Source: Chloroflexi bacterium RBG_16_57_11 (GTDB taxonomy: Bacteria > Chloroflexota > Anaerolineae > Anaerolineales > UBA4823). From it: DNA of 5,893 bases. Every line of letters begins with the position of its first letter. Within the stretch, counting starts at the first letter, position 1. This document shows, one piece after another, positions 1-5,526 of the stretch. A model generated the notes under the pieces. That model was not told where the DNA came from. It made no database searches and worked only from the letters and a program-made list of their open reading frames with translations. The position numbers and the translations under genes were made by a program. Where the stretch lies: the NCBI GenBank assembly GCA_001795165.1, contig MGNS01000128.1:5584-11476 (forward strand), in the 5' to 3' direction.

Positions 1-1176
1 TGCCTGGCCAGCAACTTCAAAGGCGGAGCTTTTCTCAAGGCCGCCAGGCAGCTCGGCTGCACGGTGCTGCTGCTCACGTGTGAGAGCATGGCCGATGAGG
101 ACTGGCCGCGCGAGAGCATCGATGAGTTTTTCCAGATGCCGACGCTGCGCGAGCGCCCAGGCATCCTCTACGCGGTCAGCTACATTGCCCGCAGCCACGC
201 CATCGACCAAATTTTCGCCCTGGACGATTACGACGTGGAGACCGCCGGGGCGCTGCGCGACCACCTGCGCCTGCCAGGGCTGACCGAATCGCACGCCCGT
301 CACTTCCGCGACAAGCTGACCATGCGCACGCTGGCCCGAGAGGCGGGCATACCGATCCCCGAGTTCACCGGCGTGTTCAACTATGACCAGCTGCGCGACT
401 TCATGCAGCGTGTCCCGCCACCCTGGCTGCTCAAGCCGCGCTCGGAAGCCAGTGCCATGGGTATCGCCACCATCCACCACCCAGACGAGCTCTGGCCGGC
501 ATTGGACCGTCTGGGCGACGCGCAATCCTTCCACCTGCTGGAGCAATTCCTGCCCGGCGATGTCTTCCACGTGGATGGGCTGGTGGATGAAAGCAAGCTG
601 ATCTTCGCCGAAGCACACCGCTATGCCCTGCCACCGATGAGCGTTTACCAGGGCGGCGGGGTGTTCGTCACGCGCAGCCTGGAGCGCGGCACACCGGCGG
701 CCAAATCGTTGGTGGTGTTGAACCGGCGCGTGTTGAAAGCGCTGCAGGCGGTGCGTGGCGCCACGCATGTTGAGTTCATCCGGGCGCATAAGGATGGCAA
801 ATTCTATTTCCTGGAATGTGCCAACCGGGTGGGCGGCGCCAATATCGCCGAGGCGGTCGAGTTTGCCACCGGGCTGAACCTGTGGGCAGAGTGGGCCAGG
901 ATCGAGGTGGCGCACCTGCGCGGCGAGGCCTACCAGCTTCTCCCCACCCGTAGTGACTACGCCGGGGTGATGAATTGCCTGGCGCGCCAGGAATTCCCCG
1001 ACCTGTCTGGTTACCAGGATCCCGAAGTGGCCTGGCGTTTGAAGAAGAAGCATCACGCCGGCCTGATCCTGGCCTCGCCCGACTCGCAGCGTTTGCAGTT
1101 CCTGCTGGATGACTACAGCCAGCGCTTTGCGGAGGATTTCCTGGCGGTCATGCCGCCAAAGGAAAAATTGCAATAA
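1..1176 (+). CDS. ATP-grasp domain carboxylate-amine ligase-like protein, 5' end outside window
   Basis: The reading frame is open from base 1 to the TAA at 1174-1176 (391 residues visible). The N-terminal residues CLASNFKGGAFLKAARQLGC look like the first strand and helix of the pre-ATP-grasp fold, so probably only a few residues are missing. A GTG at 64 is in frame, but starting there would cut off that strand. ATP-grasp features, in window residue numbers: HFRDKLTMRTLAREAG (101-116, Lys105), WLLKPRSEASAMGI (142-155, Lys145, nucleotide-binding lysine and small-residue loop), LLEQFLPGD (179-187, adenine-contacting segment), HVEFI (256-260) and LECANRVGG (271-279, Glu272 and Asn275 as Mg-ATP ligands). 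Both metal-ligand positions are intact, so it should be active. Members of this superfamily join a carboxylate to an amine or other nucleophile using ATP, via an acyl-phosphate. The substrate cannot be read from the sequence, and no partner gene is visible on this strand. The protein is likely cytosolic. Superfamily assignment is firm; the precise reaction is unknown. Confidence 0.88.
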   Translation, partial: CLASNFKGGAFLKAARQLGCTVLLLTCESMADEDWPRESIDEFFQMPTLRERPGILYAVSYIARSHAIDQIFALDDYDVETAGALRDHLRLPGLTESHARHFRDKLTMRTLAREAGIPIPEFTGVFNYDQLRDFMQRVPPPWLLKPRSEASAMGIATIHHPDELWPALDRLGDAQSFHLLEQFLPGDVFHVDGLVDESKLIFAEAHRYALPPMSVYQGGGVFVTRSLERGTPAAKSLVVLNRRVLKALQAVRGATHVEFIRAHKDGKFYFLECANRVGGANIAEAVEFATGLNLWAEWARIEVAHLRGEAYQLLPTRSDYAGVMNCLARQEFPDLSGYQDPEVAWRLKKKHHAGLILASPDSQRLQFLLDDYSQRFAEDFLAVMPPKEKLQ

Positions 1177-1248
1177 GAGAGCTGATAGGCACTAACCTGA
1201 ATTCTGAACCACAAGGTAAGGATCCAGCCAACCGTTTGAATCAGACGC
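1177..1248. other. Short gap between convergent genes
   Basis: This 72 bp gap separates the 3' ends of the + strand ATP-grasp gene and the - strand phosphatase gene. I looked for a shared bidirectional terminator and found no stem followed by a T-run on either strand. It contains a GAATTC palindrome flanked by CTGAA direct repeats (about 1198-1209). An imperfect 12 bp direct repeat (1242-1253 and 1257-1268, 10 of 12 matching) runs across the end of the phosphatase gene. Nothing functional can be claimed. Confidence 0.5.
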
Positions 1249-2778
1249 TCATGGAGCAGACGTCCATGAACATTGAATCGCAGGGTTGAGCTGGTCAGTC
1301 ACCACAGCCCCGGTTTCATCTTTGATTTGGATGCTTACTTGCCCGGTTTCGGCATCCACCTCCACCAATCCATAAGAATACTTGTCGAGATGCCGGCAGT
1401 CCACACCTGTGATATTCAACACGGCGTGAAATGCACCTAACAAGGTTGGGTACTGAGCAAGGATTTGCTTCTCCAGGGTGTTGGTAGCGATCGGTCCGGC
1501 GACGAATTCCTGGGCGATCGAGGTGGGATCGGCAAACCGGTCGATGAACACTTCGTTGATCAGATTGGCGTGGGTGTCCGTGGTCAGGAAGATCACATTG
1601 GATATCCCATTGCTGCGAACGAAGTTCAAAATCTCATTCCGTTCGGCTCCGTAGCCTTCCCAGCGGTCATAGGGCAAAGCGTAAAATTGTTGGATGGGCA
1701 ACTGGCTGATGACGAACTTCACCTTTGCCTGCGATTCCAGCAGGGCGGTCTTGAAGATTTGTTTTTGCACGCTCCCGAGCATCGTGCGTGCGGGGTCGAA
1801 GATCGCCGCTAAACATCCCGCTGGTGGTGCAGCCGGCAGGCCGAACGCTATTCGATAAGCTGAAGGCAGGGTTGGCGCCAGGTCGGCGGCGGTTGGAGAA
1901 AAACTGCACGCTGGCGTGACATCGGCGCTGCGGCATGAGCGCTCATCCAGGAAGATCAGATCAATGTCTTTACCCCAACGGACGACTCGAAATTGGGGCG
2001 CGCCGGCGCAGGCAGGATCCTGGATGGTTGTGATCTCTTCATTCGGCATGTACTCGAAGAAAGCCTGGCGACCGTTCGCATACAGGGATGGGTCTACGGT
2101 TTGACCATCGAAGTCGTTGCGCACCTCGTGGTCGTCCCAAGCAGCGAACACAGAATTTGCCGACATCAGGTCTCGCAATGCCTGGATTTCGCGATTTTCC
2201 CGGTAGGTCTGGCGGTATTCTTCCAGGCTGGAGGCCGGCCCTGTGCTGCGCAGACCGGAATCCGAATAAATTGTATCCCCGAGGTAAATAAAGAAATCCA
2301 GCATTTCGGCACGGGCGGCGTCCAGGGTCTCGAACTGATTGTAGAACGGCGCGCCGTTTACTTTGGTGCCGTCCGAGTCGCCCGTGAAAGCAAATCGCAC
2401 CCCAGCACTGGCCGCCGGTTCCGGGGCGGTACGGAAGGACCCAGTTTCGCTTATGCGGTTTCCATGTCTCCACCTGAAGAAATACTGCTGGTCAGGCTCC
2501 AGCGGCTCAGCCCGAACCTTGACGGTATAATCATCCTCCACGGAAGAGCGGATGGTCTCCTTAAATACCAGATTGTCGAAATCCGGCGAAGCGGATACCT
2601 CCGCCTTAACCAGGGCTTCCTGATCTGTTCGCACCCACAAAACAACGCTATACGGTGTTACATCACCGCTGGCGACTCCATGGGTGAAAATTGGGCCGGA
2701 TTCAGTGCTGGCTATCCCGGAAAAAAAGAGGAGAAATAGAACAAGCAATTGGATAGACAAGACGAACGACCTTCGCAT
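1249..2778 (-). CDS. phoD: Secreted PhoD-type alkaline phosphatase / phosphodiesterase
   Basis: A 509-residue protein, full length for the PhoD family. ATG at 2778 is chosen over an in-frame GTG at 2796 because a perfect AGGAGG sits 5 nt before the ATG. Residues 1-24 form an export signal: MRRSF, a long hydrophobic core, and a likely signal-peptidase site after GIA, with no lipobox Cys. Residues about 30-117 match the PhoD N-terminal beta domain (HGVASGDVTPYSVVLW, ending in GSFRTAP). The metallophosphatase domain follows with its metal-site motifs: FTGDSDG (131-137), YLGDTIYSD (165-173), AWDDHEVRNDF (213-223), LDERSCR (277-283), LGSVQKQIF (334-342), VISQLPIQ (356-363) and the TTDTHAN block (399-405). 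Family members hydrolyse phosphate mono- and diesters outside the cytoplasm with Ca and Fe, scavenging phosphate. Six cysteines in the mature part could form disulfides. It appears monocistronic, with candidate promoters in the spacer to its right; no clear Pho box was seen. Family identity is strong; assignment to PhoD sensu stricto rather than a paralogue is less certain. Confidence 0.92.
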   Translation of the reverse strand: MRRSFVLSIQLLVLFLLFFSGIASTESGPIFTHGVASGDVTPYSVVLWVRTDQEALVKAEVSASPDFDNLVFKETIRSSVEDDYTVKVRAEPLEPDQQYFFRWRHGNRISETGSFRTAPEPAASAGVRFAFTGDSDGTKVNGAPFYNQFETLDAARAEMLDFFIYLGDTIYSDSGLRSTGPASSLEEYRQTYRENREIQALRDLMSANSVFAAWDDHEVRNDFDGQTVDPSLYANGRQAFFEYMPNEEITTIQDPACAGAPQFRVVRWGKDIDLIFLDERSCRSADVTPACSFSPTAADLAPTLPSAYRIAFGLPAAPPAGCLAAIFDPARTMLGSVQKQIFKTALLESQAKVKFVISQLPIQQFYALPYDRWEGYGAERNEILNFVRSNGISNVIFLTTDTHANLINEVFIDRFADPTSIAQEFVAGPIATNTLEKQILAQYPTLLGAFHAVLNITGVDCRHLDKYSYGLVEVDAETGQVSIQIKDETGAVVTDQLNPAIQCSWTSAP

Positions 2779-2783
2779 GTTAG

Positions 2784-2789
2784 CCTCCT
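2784..2789 (-). promoter_or_regulatory. Shine-Dalgarno AGGAGG that fixes the phosphatase start
   Basis: On the - strand the hexamer AGGAGG is followed by CTAAC and then ATG at 2778. This is a full match to the anti-SD core at 5 nt spacing. The upstream GTG at 2796 would place the motif inside the coding sequence, so the ATG is preferred and the protein begins MRRSF. Confidence 0.8.
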
Positions 2790-2866
2790 GTTTCACACCC
2801 TGCTAAACGACATATTTAATTGTTCTGGTTTAATGCGAATTCTCGAGTACAGCCTCGATTGCTATA

Positions 2867-2896
2867 ATAATATTTTGCCTGCTGGCTTATTGTCCG
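2867..2896 (-). promoter_or_regulatory. Candidate second promoter of the phosphatase gene
   Basis: The - strand reads CGGACA (2896-2891), an 18 nt spacer, then TATTAT (2872-2867), matching 4 of 6 and 5 of 6 consensus positions. Transcription would start near 2860, leaving a leader of about 80 nt. The A/T-rich run could also simply be a melting or upstream element for another promoter, and it may be chance. Confidence 0.3.
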
Positions 2897-2924
2897 ACTC
2901 TGACGCCATGCTGCTGTGCTTGAG

Positions 2925-2953
2925 AGTGTAGCATAGTCCAACCTCGAATTCAA
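2925..2953 (-). promoter_or_regulatory. Candidate sigma-70-type promoter of the phosphatase gene
   Basis: The - strand reads TTGAAT (2953-2948), an exactly 17 nt spacer, then TACACT (2930-2925). The -10 is preceded by TGC, an extended -10 arrangement. Each hexamer matches 4 of 6 consensus bases. A start near 2918 would give a leader of about 140 nt before the ATG at 2778. Spacing and the extended element make this the better of two candidates upstream of the gene. Confidence 0.45.
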
Positions 2954-3129
2954 ATTAAGGAAAATAATCACGATCAAATTTCTCTGGAATTGATAGGGCG
3001 GAACGGTCGCGCTGCGAGTGAATTAGATCGTCGCCTTCAGCCATGGGACCCGCTCTTTTCCTGTTCTACGATTACTGGAAGTATTGGGGATAATCATTAC
3101 TGGCAATCGGGTCTTGCAAATGCAAAACC

Positions 3130-3152
3130 GGCTTGGGTTAAACCAAAAAGCC
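3130..3152 (-). terminator. Weak candidate terminator downstream of the amidohydrolase operon
   Basis: On the - strand GGCTTTTTGG (3152-3143) can pair with CCAAGCC (3136-3130), leaving a TTT bulge and a 6 nt loop. The stem is followed by GGTTTTGC, a T-run of only four. It lies about 140 nt past the last stop codon. The stem is short and bulged, so this is a possibility only. Confidence 0.25.
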
Positions 3153-3292
3153 AACCTCCGATGAAGCGGGCTGCTGATTCAGATATAGATTAAACTGGTG
3201 CGGTTATCTAACCCATGGAACGCCAGCACTGCCAGAATAGGATTGAGCTTTCCACGGCTAAATTCAGCCAATCAAGTAGCACCTTTGGTTAA

Positions 3293-4084
3293 CTATACTT
3301 TCAGGCCGAATAGCCTCATTGCGTTTCCACCCTGCATGGCCTGGCGGTCTGAGGCCGGGAGCTTGGCAACCAGCACGCGCTTGATCTCGTAACGTTGATC
3401 GAAATAAGGGGAGCCACTCCCGAACAAGATTCTCTCTGCGCCAAACTCCTGGGCGGTCTCCTCGATGAAATCCTGGCGGTAGATCCCGGCGGTATCGATG
3501 TACAGGTTTGGCGCAGTGCGCAACGCCAGGCTGGCGTCGGCCTGGCCCAAGCCGCTGATATTGATCTGCCCGCCGTTGGTCATGATCACTGGAACGTCCG
3601 GCCAGCGCAACGCCAGCTTGCGCACCTGCAGCGCCTCCGAGACCCAGGGGTATCCTGACATGACCAATACCGGATATCGAAAAGCGGACGCAATCTCCAT
3701 CAGAGGGTCTAGCCGCTCCAGATCGGCGCGGAAGTGCTCCTCCCACGGATGCAGAAAGAGCGCCCGCAGCCCCAGGGTCTCGAAGCATCGCCGCAAGGCG
3801 TCGGCTGCACCTGGCTGCCAGGGGTCGATGCGCGCCGCGCCCAACAACCGGTCCGCATGCGCTTTGATCGTCGCTGCGAGGCCTATGTTTGCCTCATCCA
3901 GATTGTACGAAAGTGGCTTGAGCGGGCAGGCCAGCGCCATCGCGATCCCTGAAGCGTCCATGCCGCGCAGCGCCTGCGAGACATCTTGGCTGGTCCCGTC
4001 AAAGCTTTCGCCCAGGAAGATGCGCGCATCGAAGATAGGCCCATCGGGGATATGCCCATCTTTGATGGGCATATCATAGATCAT
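3293..4084 (-). CDS. Degenerate amidohydrolase-family (TIM-barrel) protein lacking metal ligands
   Basis: A 263-residue protein starting at ATG 4084, supported by GGAGGA 8 nt upstream. An alternative ATG at 4072 lies inside a hairpin, 1 nt after the stop of the preceding gene. The order of landmarks follows the Amidohydrolase_2 fold of its neighbour: FDARIFLG (18-25), a D/E-helix then GIAMALACPL (46-55), LFLHPW (109-114), YPVLVMSGYPW (137-147), VIMTNGGQ (166-173), NLYIDTAG (193-200), ERILFGSGSPY (217-227), and the terminal GNAMRLFG (253-260). At each site where active relatives carry a metal or catalytic residue, the residue differs: HxH is R21-x-F23, the barrel His is M142, the next His is N170, and the Asp is G224. 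Only the LHP histidine (H112) remains. It should therefore not bind the usual divalent metal and is probably a pseudoenzyme or acts by another mechanism. It overlaps the canonical gene by 11 bp, so it is probably translationally coupled and perhaps a partner subunit. Residues 1-17, with repeated DG-x-I segments, are an unusual N-terminal extension. Confidence 0.82.
   Translation of the reverse strand: MIYDMPIKDGHIPDGPIFDARIFLGESFDGTSQDVSQALRGMDASGIAMALACPLKPLSYNLDEANIGLAATIKAHADRLLGAARIDPWQPGAADALRRCFETLGLRALFLHPWEEHFRADLERLDPLMEIASAFRYPVLVMSGYPWVSEALQVRKLALRWPDVPVIMTNGGQINISGLGQADASLALRTAPNLYIDTAGIYRQDFIEETAQEFGAERILFGSGSPYFDQRYEIKRVLVAKLPASDRQAMQGGNAMRLFGLKV
4031..4060 (-). repeat. Imperfect 15 bp tandem repeat in the 5' coding end of the degenerate amidohydrolase
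   Basis: On the - strand two adjacent 15 bp units, GATGGGCATATCCCC (4060-4046) and GATGGGCCTATCTTC (4045-4031), match at 12 of 15 positions, and GATG begins again at 4030. They encode the DGHIP and DGPIF segments. The first unit also supplies one arm of the inverted repeat at 4049-4075. It looks like a small local duplication that built the N-terminal extension. Confidence 0.65.
4049..4075 (-). repeat. Perfect 12 bp inverted repeat at the amidohydrolase gene junction
   Basis: GATATGCCCATC (4049-4060) and GATGGGCATATC (4064-4075) are exact reverse complements separated by TTT. In the mRNA this forms a strong 12 bp stem with an AAA loop. The stem begins inside the TGA stop (4076-4074) of the first amidohydrolase and lies 9 nt after the ATG at 4084 of the second, burying the alternative ATG at 4072. 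A ribosome ending the first gene would open the base of the stem, which suits translational coupling or ratio control. The function is inferred; the structure is directly visible. Confidence 0.85.
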
Positions 4085-4820
4085 GGCGCACTTCCTCCAG
4101 CAGCCTTTGGATGTTCCCGGAGAAGACCAGGGCTTCATCCTCCGGCCTCAGCTCCGCCAGACGCACCTTCTCGACCTCCAAAGTGGGTAGACAACCCGGA
4201 CCGTCACTGGCAAACAGCACCCGCTGTGCGCCAATTGTCTCCACTGCTTTGCGGATCATCCAAGGGTATGGGATGGCGGAGGTATCGACCAGAATGTTCG
4301 GCAGCTCTTTCGCAGCCTGCAGGACCGCTTCGCAGTGATAATACCCGCCCATATGGGCCATGATCACCCTGGCTTGCGGGCACATCCTGGCGGCTTCCGC
4401 CACCTCCTCGGGAAGGGCCAACGCCTCATCTCCCGTATGGAACAATACCGGCGCGTGATACTCCGCCGCCCGACGCATCAGGCGTAGGGTTGCTTCCCCA
4501 TATGGGAACCCTACATAGCTGACCGGGTGGAGCTTGAGACCCTTCATCTTGAAATCACAGATGGCCTGGTCCAACGCCTCGATTGCGCCCGCGGCGTTCG
4601 GGTTGATGCGGATATAACCGATCAGCCGCTCCGGATAGCGATTCACTGCCTCCTGAATGTACAGGGTGGAGGGATCATCCGGGCCGGCCGCGTCTCGATA
4701 GGTCATAATCACTGCTCGATCGACCCCGGCCTCATCCATCAGAAGTATCAGCGCTTCCGGCGGGTCCATCCAACCCCAGGCCAGCACTTCATCTACATGG
4801 GCATGCGAATCGATGATCAT
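4074..4820 (-). CDS. Metal-dependent amidohydrolase (Amidohydrolase_2 family)
   Basis: A 248-residue TIM-barrel hydrolase. The start ATG 4820 is chosen because MIIDSHAHVD is the family's usual N-terminus. The frame stays open back to 4937 (TTG 4937, ATG 4928), but that extension has no family character and overlaps a promoter-like sequence. No good ribosome binding site is visible for either start. Metal and catalytic positions are all present: H6 and H8 (HAH), H98 in LKLHP, H128 in VLFHTGD, H156 in IMAHMGGYYHCEA and D206 in VLFASDGPG. Such enzymes hydrolyse or decarboxylate small cyclic or carboxylated substrates using one divalent metal ion; the substrate here is not identifiable. The protein has no signal peptide and should be cytosolic. 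It is the first gene of a two-gene operon with the degenerate homologue, overlapping it by 11 bp. Family assignment is strong; TatD-like DNase is less likely because the LKLHP and ASDGP context fits Amidohydrolase_2 better. Confidence 0.9.
   Translation of the reverse strand: MIIDSHAHVDEVLAWGWMDPPEALILLMDEAGVDRAVIMTYRDAAGPDDPSTLYIQEAVNRYPERLIGYIRINPNAAGAIEALDQAICDFKMKGLKLHPVSYVGFPYGEATLRLMRRAAEYHAPVLFHTGDEALALPEEVAEAARMCPQARVIMAHMGGYYHCEAVLQAAKELPNILVDTSAIPYPWMIRKAVETIGAQRVLFASDGPGCLPTLEVEKVRLAELRPEDEALVFSGNIQRLLEEVRHDL
4093..4098 (-). promoter_or_regulatory. Shine-Dalgarno GGAGGA for the degenerate amidohydrolase, inside the upstream gene
   Basis: GGAGGA (4098-4093, - strand) lies 8 nt before ATG 4084, within the Leu-Glu-Glu codons near the end of the preceding gene. 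It favours ATG 4084 over the in-frame ATG at 4072 and the longer frame beginning at 4138. Confidence 0.65.
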
Positions 4821-4913
4821 CAGCGGCTCGAATGGGTATGGTGCTCGATAAAACCTGGCTGAGTGAGATAGCGGTGTGCGGTGTTGTCTATAGAGGCACA
4901 AGGAATGTGCAAA

Positions 4914-4944
4914 TATATAATCGCGCATATCCGGCAAAAGTCAA
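4914..4944 (-). promoter_or_regulatory. Candidate promoter of the amidohydrolase operon
   Basis: On the - strand TTGACT (4944-4939; 5 of 6 to TTGACA) is followed after 19 nt by TATATA (4919-4914; 4 of 6), inside an A/T-rich patch within otherwise G/C-rich DNA. Transcription would start near 4907, giving a leader of about 87 nt to ATG 4820. The ATG at 4928 lies between the two boxes and so could not be the start for this transcript. The spacing is slightly long. Confidence 0.45.
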
Positions 4945-4961
4945 GAGTCATTTTTGCGACC

Positions 4962-4980
4962 GCGCGCCACACCAGCGCGC
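4962..4980. repeat. GCGCGC inverted repeat between operon promoter and membrane-protein gene
   Basis: GCGCGC at 4962-4967 and 4975-4980 flank a 7 nt loop, forming a G/C-only 6 bp stem. No T-run follows on the - strand, where transcription from the membrane-protein gene would arrive, so it is not a standard intrinsic terminator. The unit GCGCGC is self-complementary, so the pairing may be incidental. Confidence 0.4.
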
Positions 4981-5041
4981 TAAACCCGCCAACCAGCCGC
5001 TTGAGACCGTCGGGCGCCAGTTTGAATGGTTTAAAGGTACT

Positions 5042-5497
5042 TTATTTTCCGGCTGCTCTCCCTTCGCTCCACCAGGCGGCGCCCCAGGCAATAGCGAAAG
5101 CTGCCAGCAAGATCATAACGACCCAGCCGATGGGCGGCATGGGGCGAACGCTCCTCGCCAGCACGTAGAAGAACGCCACCACCCCCAGCACGCAAAAAAC
5201 TGTCTCTTGCTGTACCAGGAGATCCACTTGCTCCCAACGTTTTGCCCTCCAGCCCAGGTAGCTGGAGAAAGCCAACGCCAGCAGAGCGGATCCAAGCAGC
5301 CGGCTGATGAGGGGATCCACGAAGGTTTGTCCCGGGATGTCCAGCTCCGAGCCGGGAAGCCGGACAAATTCGTCAACCCAGCCCATCAGAGCCAGGCTGC
5401 GTCCCGGGATCAACCACATGGCGGCGCCTAAGATAACGGAAATGATGCTGTGGATCAGGAATGTGATCCGAAGGCGGTTCGAGATTGGCCGATCCAT
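5042..5497 (-). CDS. Small four-helix integral membrane protein, function unknown
   Basis: A 151-residue protein from ATG 5497, chosen because AAAGGAG stands 8 nt before it. The frame continues upstream to 5596, but without membrane or family-like sequence. Four hydrophobic segments are visible: about 11-30 (FLIHSIISVILGAAMWLIPG), 62-82 (PLISRLLGSALLALAFSSYLGW), 99-116 (TVFCVLGVVAFFYVLARS) and 121-143 (PPIGWVVMILLAAFAIAWGAAWW). A loop of about 25 residues joins helices 1 and 2 and contains PGRSLALMGW and DIPGQ. The pattern IPGRSLALMGW ... DPLISRLLGSALLALA resembles small uncharacterised membrane proteins I associate with Chloroflexota and other environmental bacteria; I cannot name a characterised member. 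No catalytic motif or signal peptide is apparent. It has gaps of 138 bp on its upstream side and 221 bp to ATG 4820 on its downstream side, so it may be transcribed alone. Confidence 0.75.
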   Translation of the reverse strand: MDRPISNRLRITFLIHSIISVILGAAMWLIPGRSLALMGWVDEFVRLPGSELDIPGQTFVDPLISRLLGSALLALAFSSYLGWRAKRWEQVDLLVQQETVFCVLGVVAFFYVLARSVRPMPPIGWVVMILLAAFAIAWGAAWWSEGRAAGK

Positions 5498-5526
5498 TGA
5501 TCCATCTCCTTTCAATGTCCTATAAT
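5497..5526 (+). promoter_or_regulatory. Possible + strand promoter with consensus -10, no + strand gene downstream
   Basis: The + strand reads TTGATC (5497-5502), 18 nt, then a perfect TATAAT (5521-5526). Transcription would begin near 5533 and run antisense through the 5636-5890 gene. The same bases read in reverse (CATTAT / TATAGG) might be a -10 for the membrane-protein gene, whose -35 is poor. It may be coincidence in a short A/T-rich stretch. Confidence 0.25.
5506..5510 (-). promoter_or_regulatory. Shine-Dalgarno AGGAG setting the membrane-protein start
   Basis: AAAGGAG on the - strand, with AGGAG at 5510-5506, precedes ATG 5497 by 8 nt. It supports starting at MDRPISNRLR and rejects the longer in-frame extension up to 5596. 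Confidence 0.7.

Larger units (their letters stand above)
2779..3292. other. 514 bp gene-free, A/T-rich spacer
   Basis: No reading frame here has a credible start with a ribosome binding site or a recognisable protein; the largest (2990-3193, +) translates to low-complexity text with no motif. No tRNA-like TTCGA arm or other RNA fold is apparent. The spacer contains the phosphatase leader with candidate promoters at 2867-2896 and 2925-2953, a weak candidate terminator at 3130-3152, a TTGCA-AA-TGCAA dyad (3114-3125) that could be an operator, and an 8 bp direct repeat ATTACTGG (3071-3078, 3096-3103). A decayed gene cannot be excluded but leaves no readable trace. Confidence 0.6.

Noticed and set aside
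1177..1248. Expected bidirectional terminator between convergent genes
   Set aside because: No stem with flanking T/A-runs could be found in the 72 bp gap.
1993..2739. 248-codon open frame on the + strand, antisense to the phosphatase gene
   Set aside because: It lies wholly opposite a gene with unmistakable PhoD motifs, translates to motif-free sequence and has no ribosome binding site; it is a by-product of G/C-rich codon use.
2834..2848. GAATTC next to CTCGAG, resembling a cloning linker
   Set aside because: No vector sequence flanks it, and GAATTC occurs several times in this A/T-rich spacer and elsewhere in the window, so chance is the simpler explanation.
2779..2960. Pho-box-like operator upstream of the phosphatase
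   Set aside because: No direct repeats of CTGTCAT or TTAACA type at 11 bp spacing were seen. ATTAAA occurs twice, but 14 bp apart.
2990..3193. 67-codon open frame on the + strand in the A/T-rich spacer
   Set aside because: No ribosome binding site, no recognisable motif, and the length is expected by chance.
3264..3788. 174-codon open frame on the - strand within the degenerate amidohydrolase
   Set aside because: It is an alternative frame of the same strand with Arg/Gly-rich content. The other frame carries the TIM-barrel strand pattern, a ribosome binding site and operon linkage.
4962..4980. GC-rich stem considered as an intrinsic terminator for the membrane-protein gene
   Set aside because: On the transcribed strand the stem is followed by GGTCGCAAAAATG, with no T-run, so it was listed only as a repeat.
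4832..5431. 199-codon open frame on the + strand across the operon promoter and membrane-protein gene
   Set aside because: The translation is rich in Pro, Gln and His with no fold-like pattern. It is antisense to a membrane protein with clear helices and a good start.
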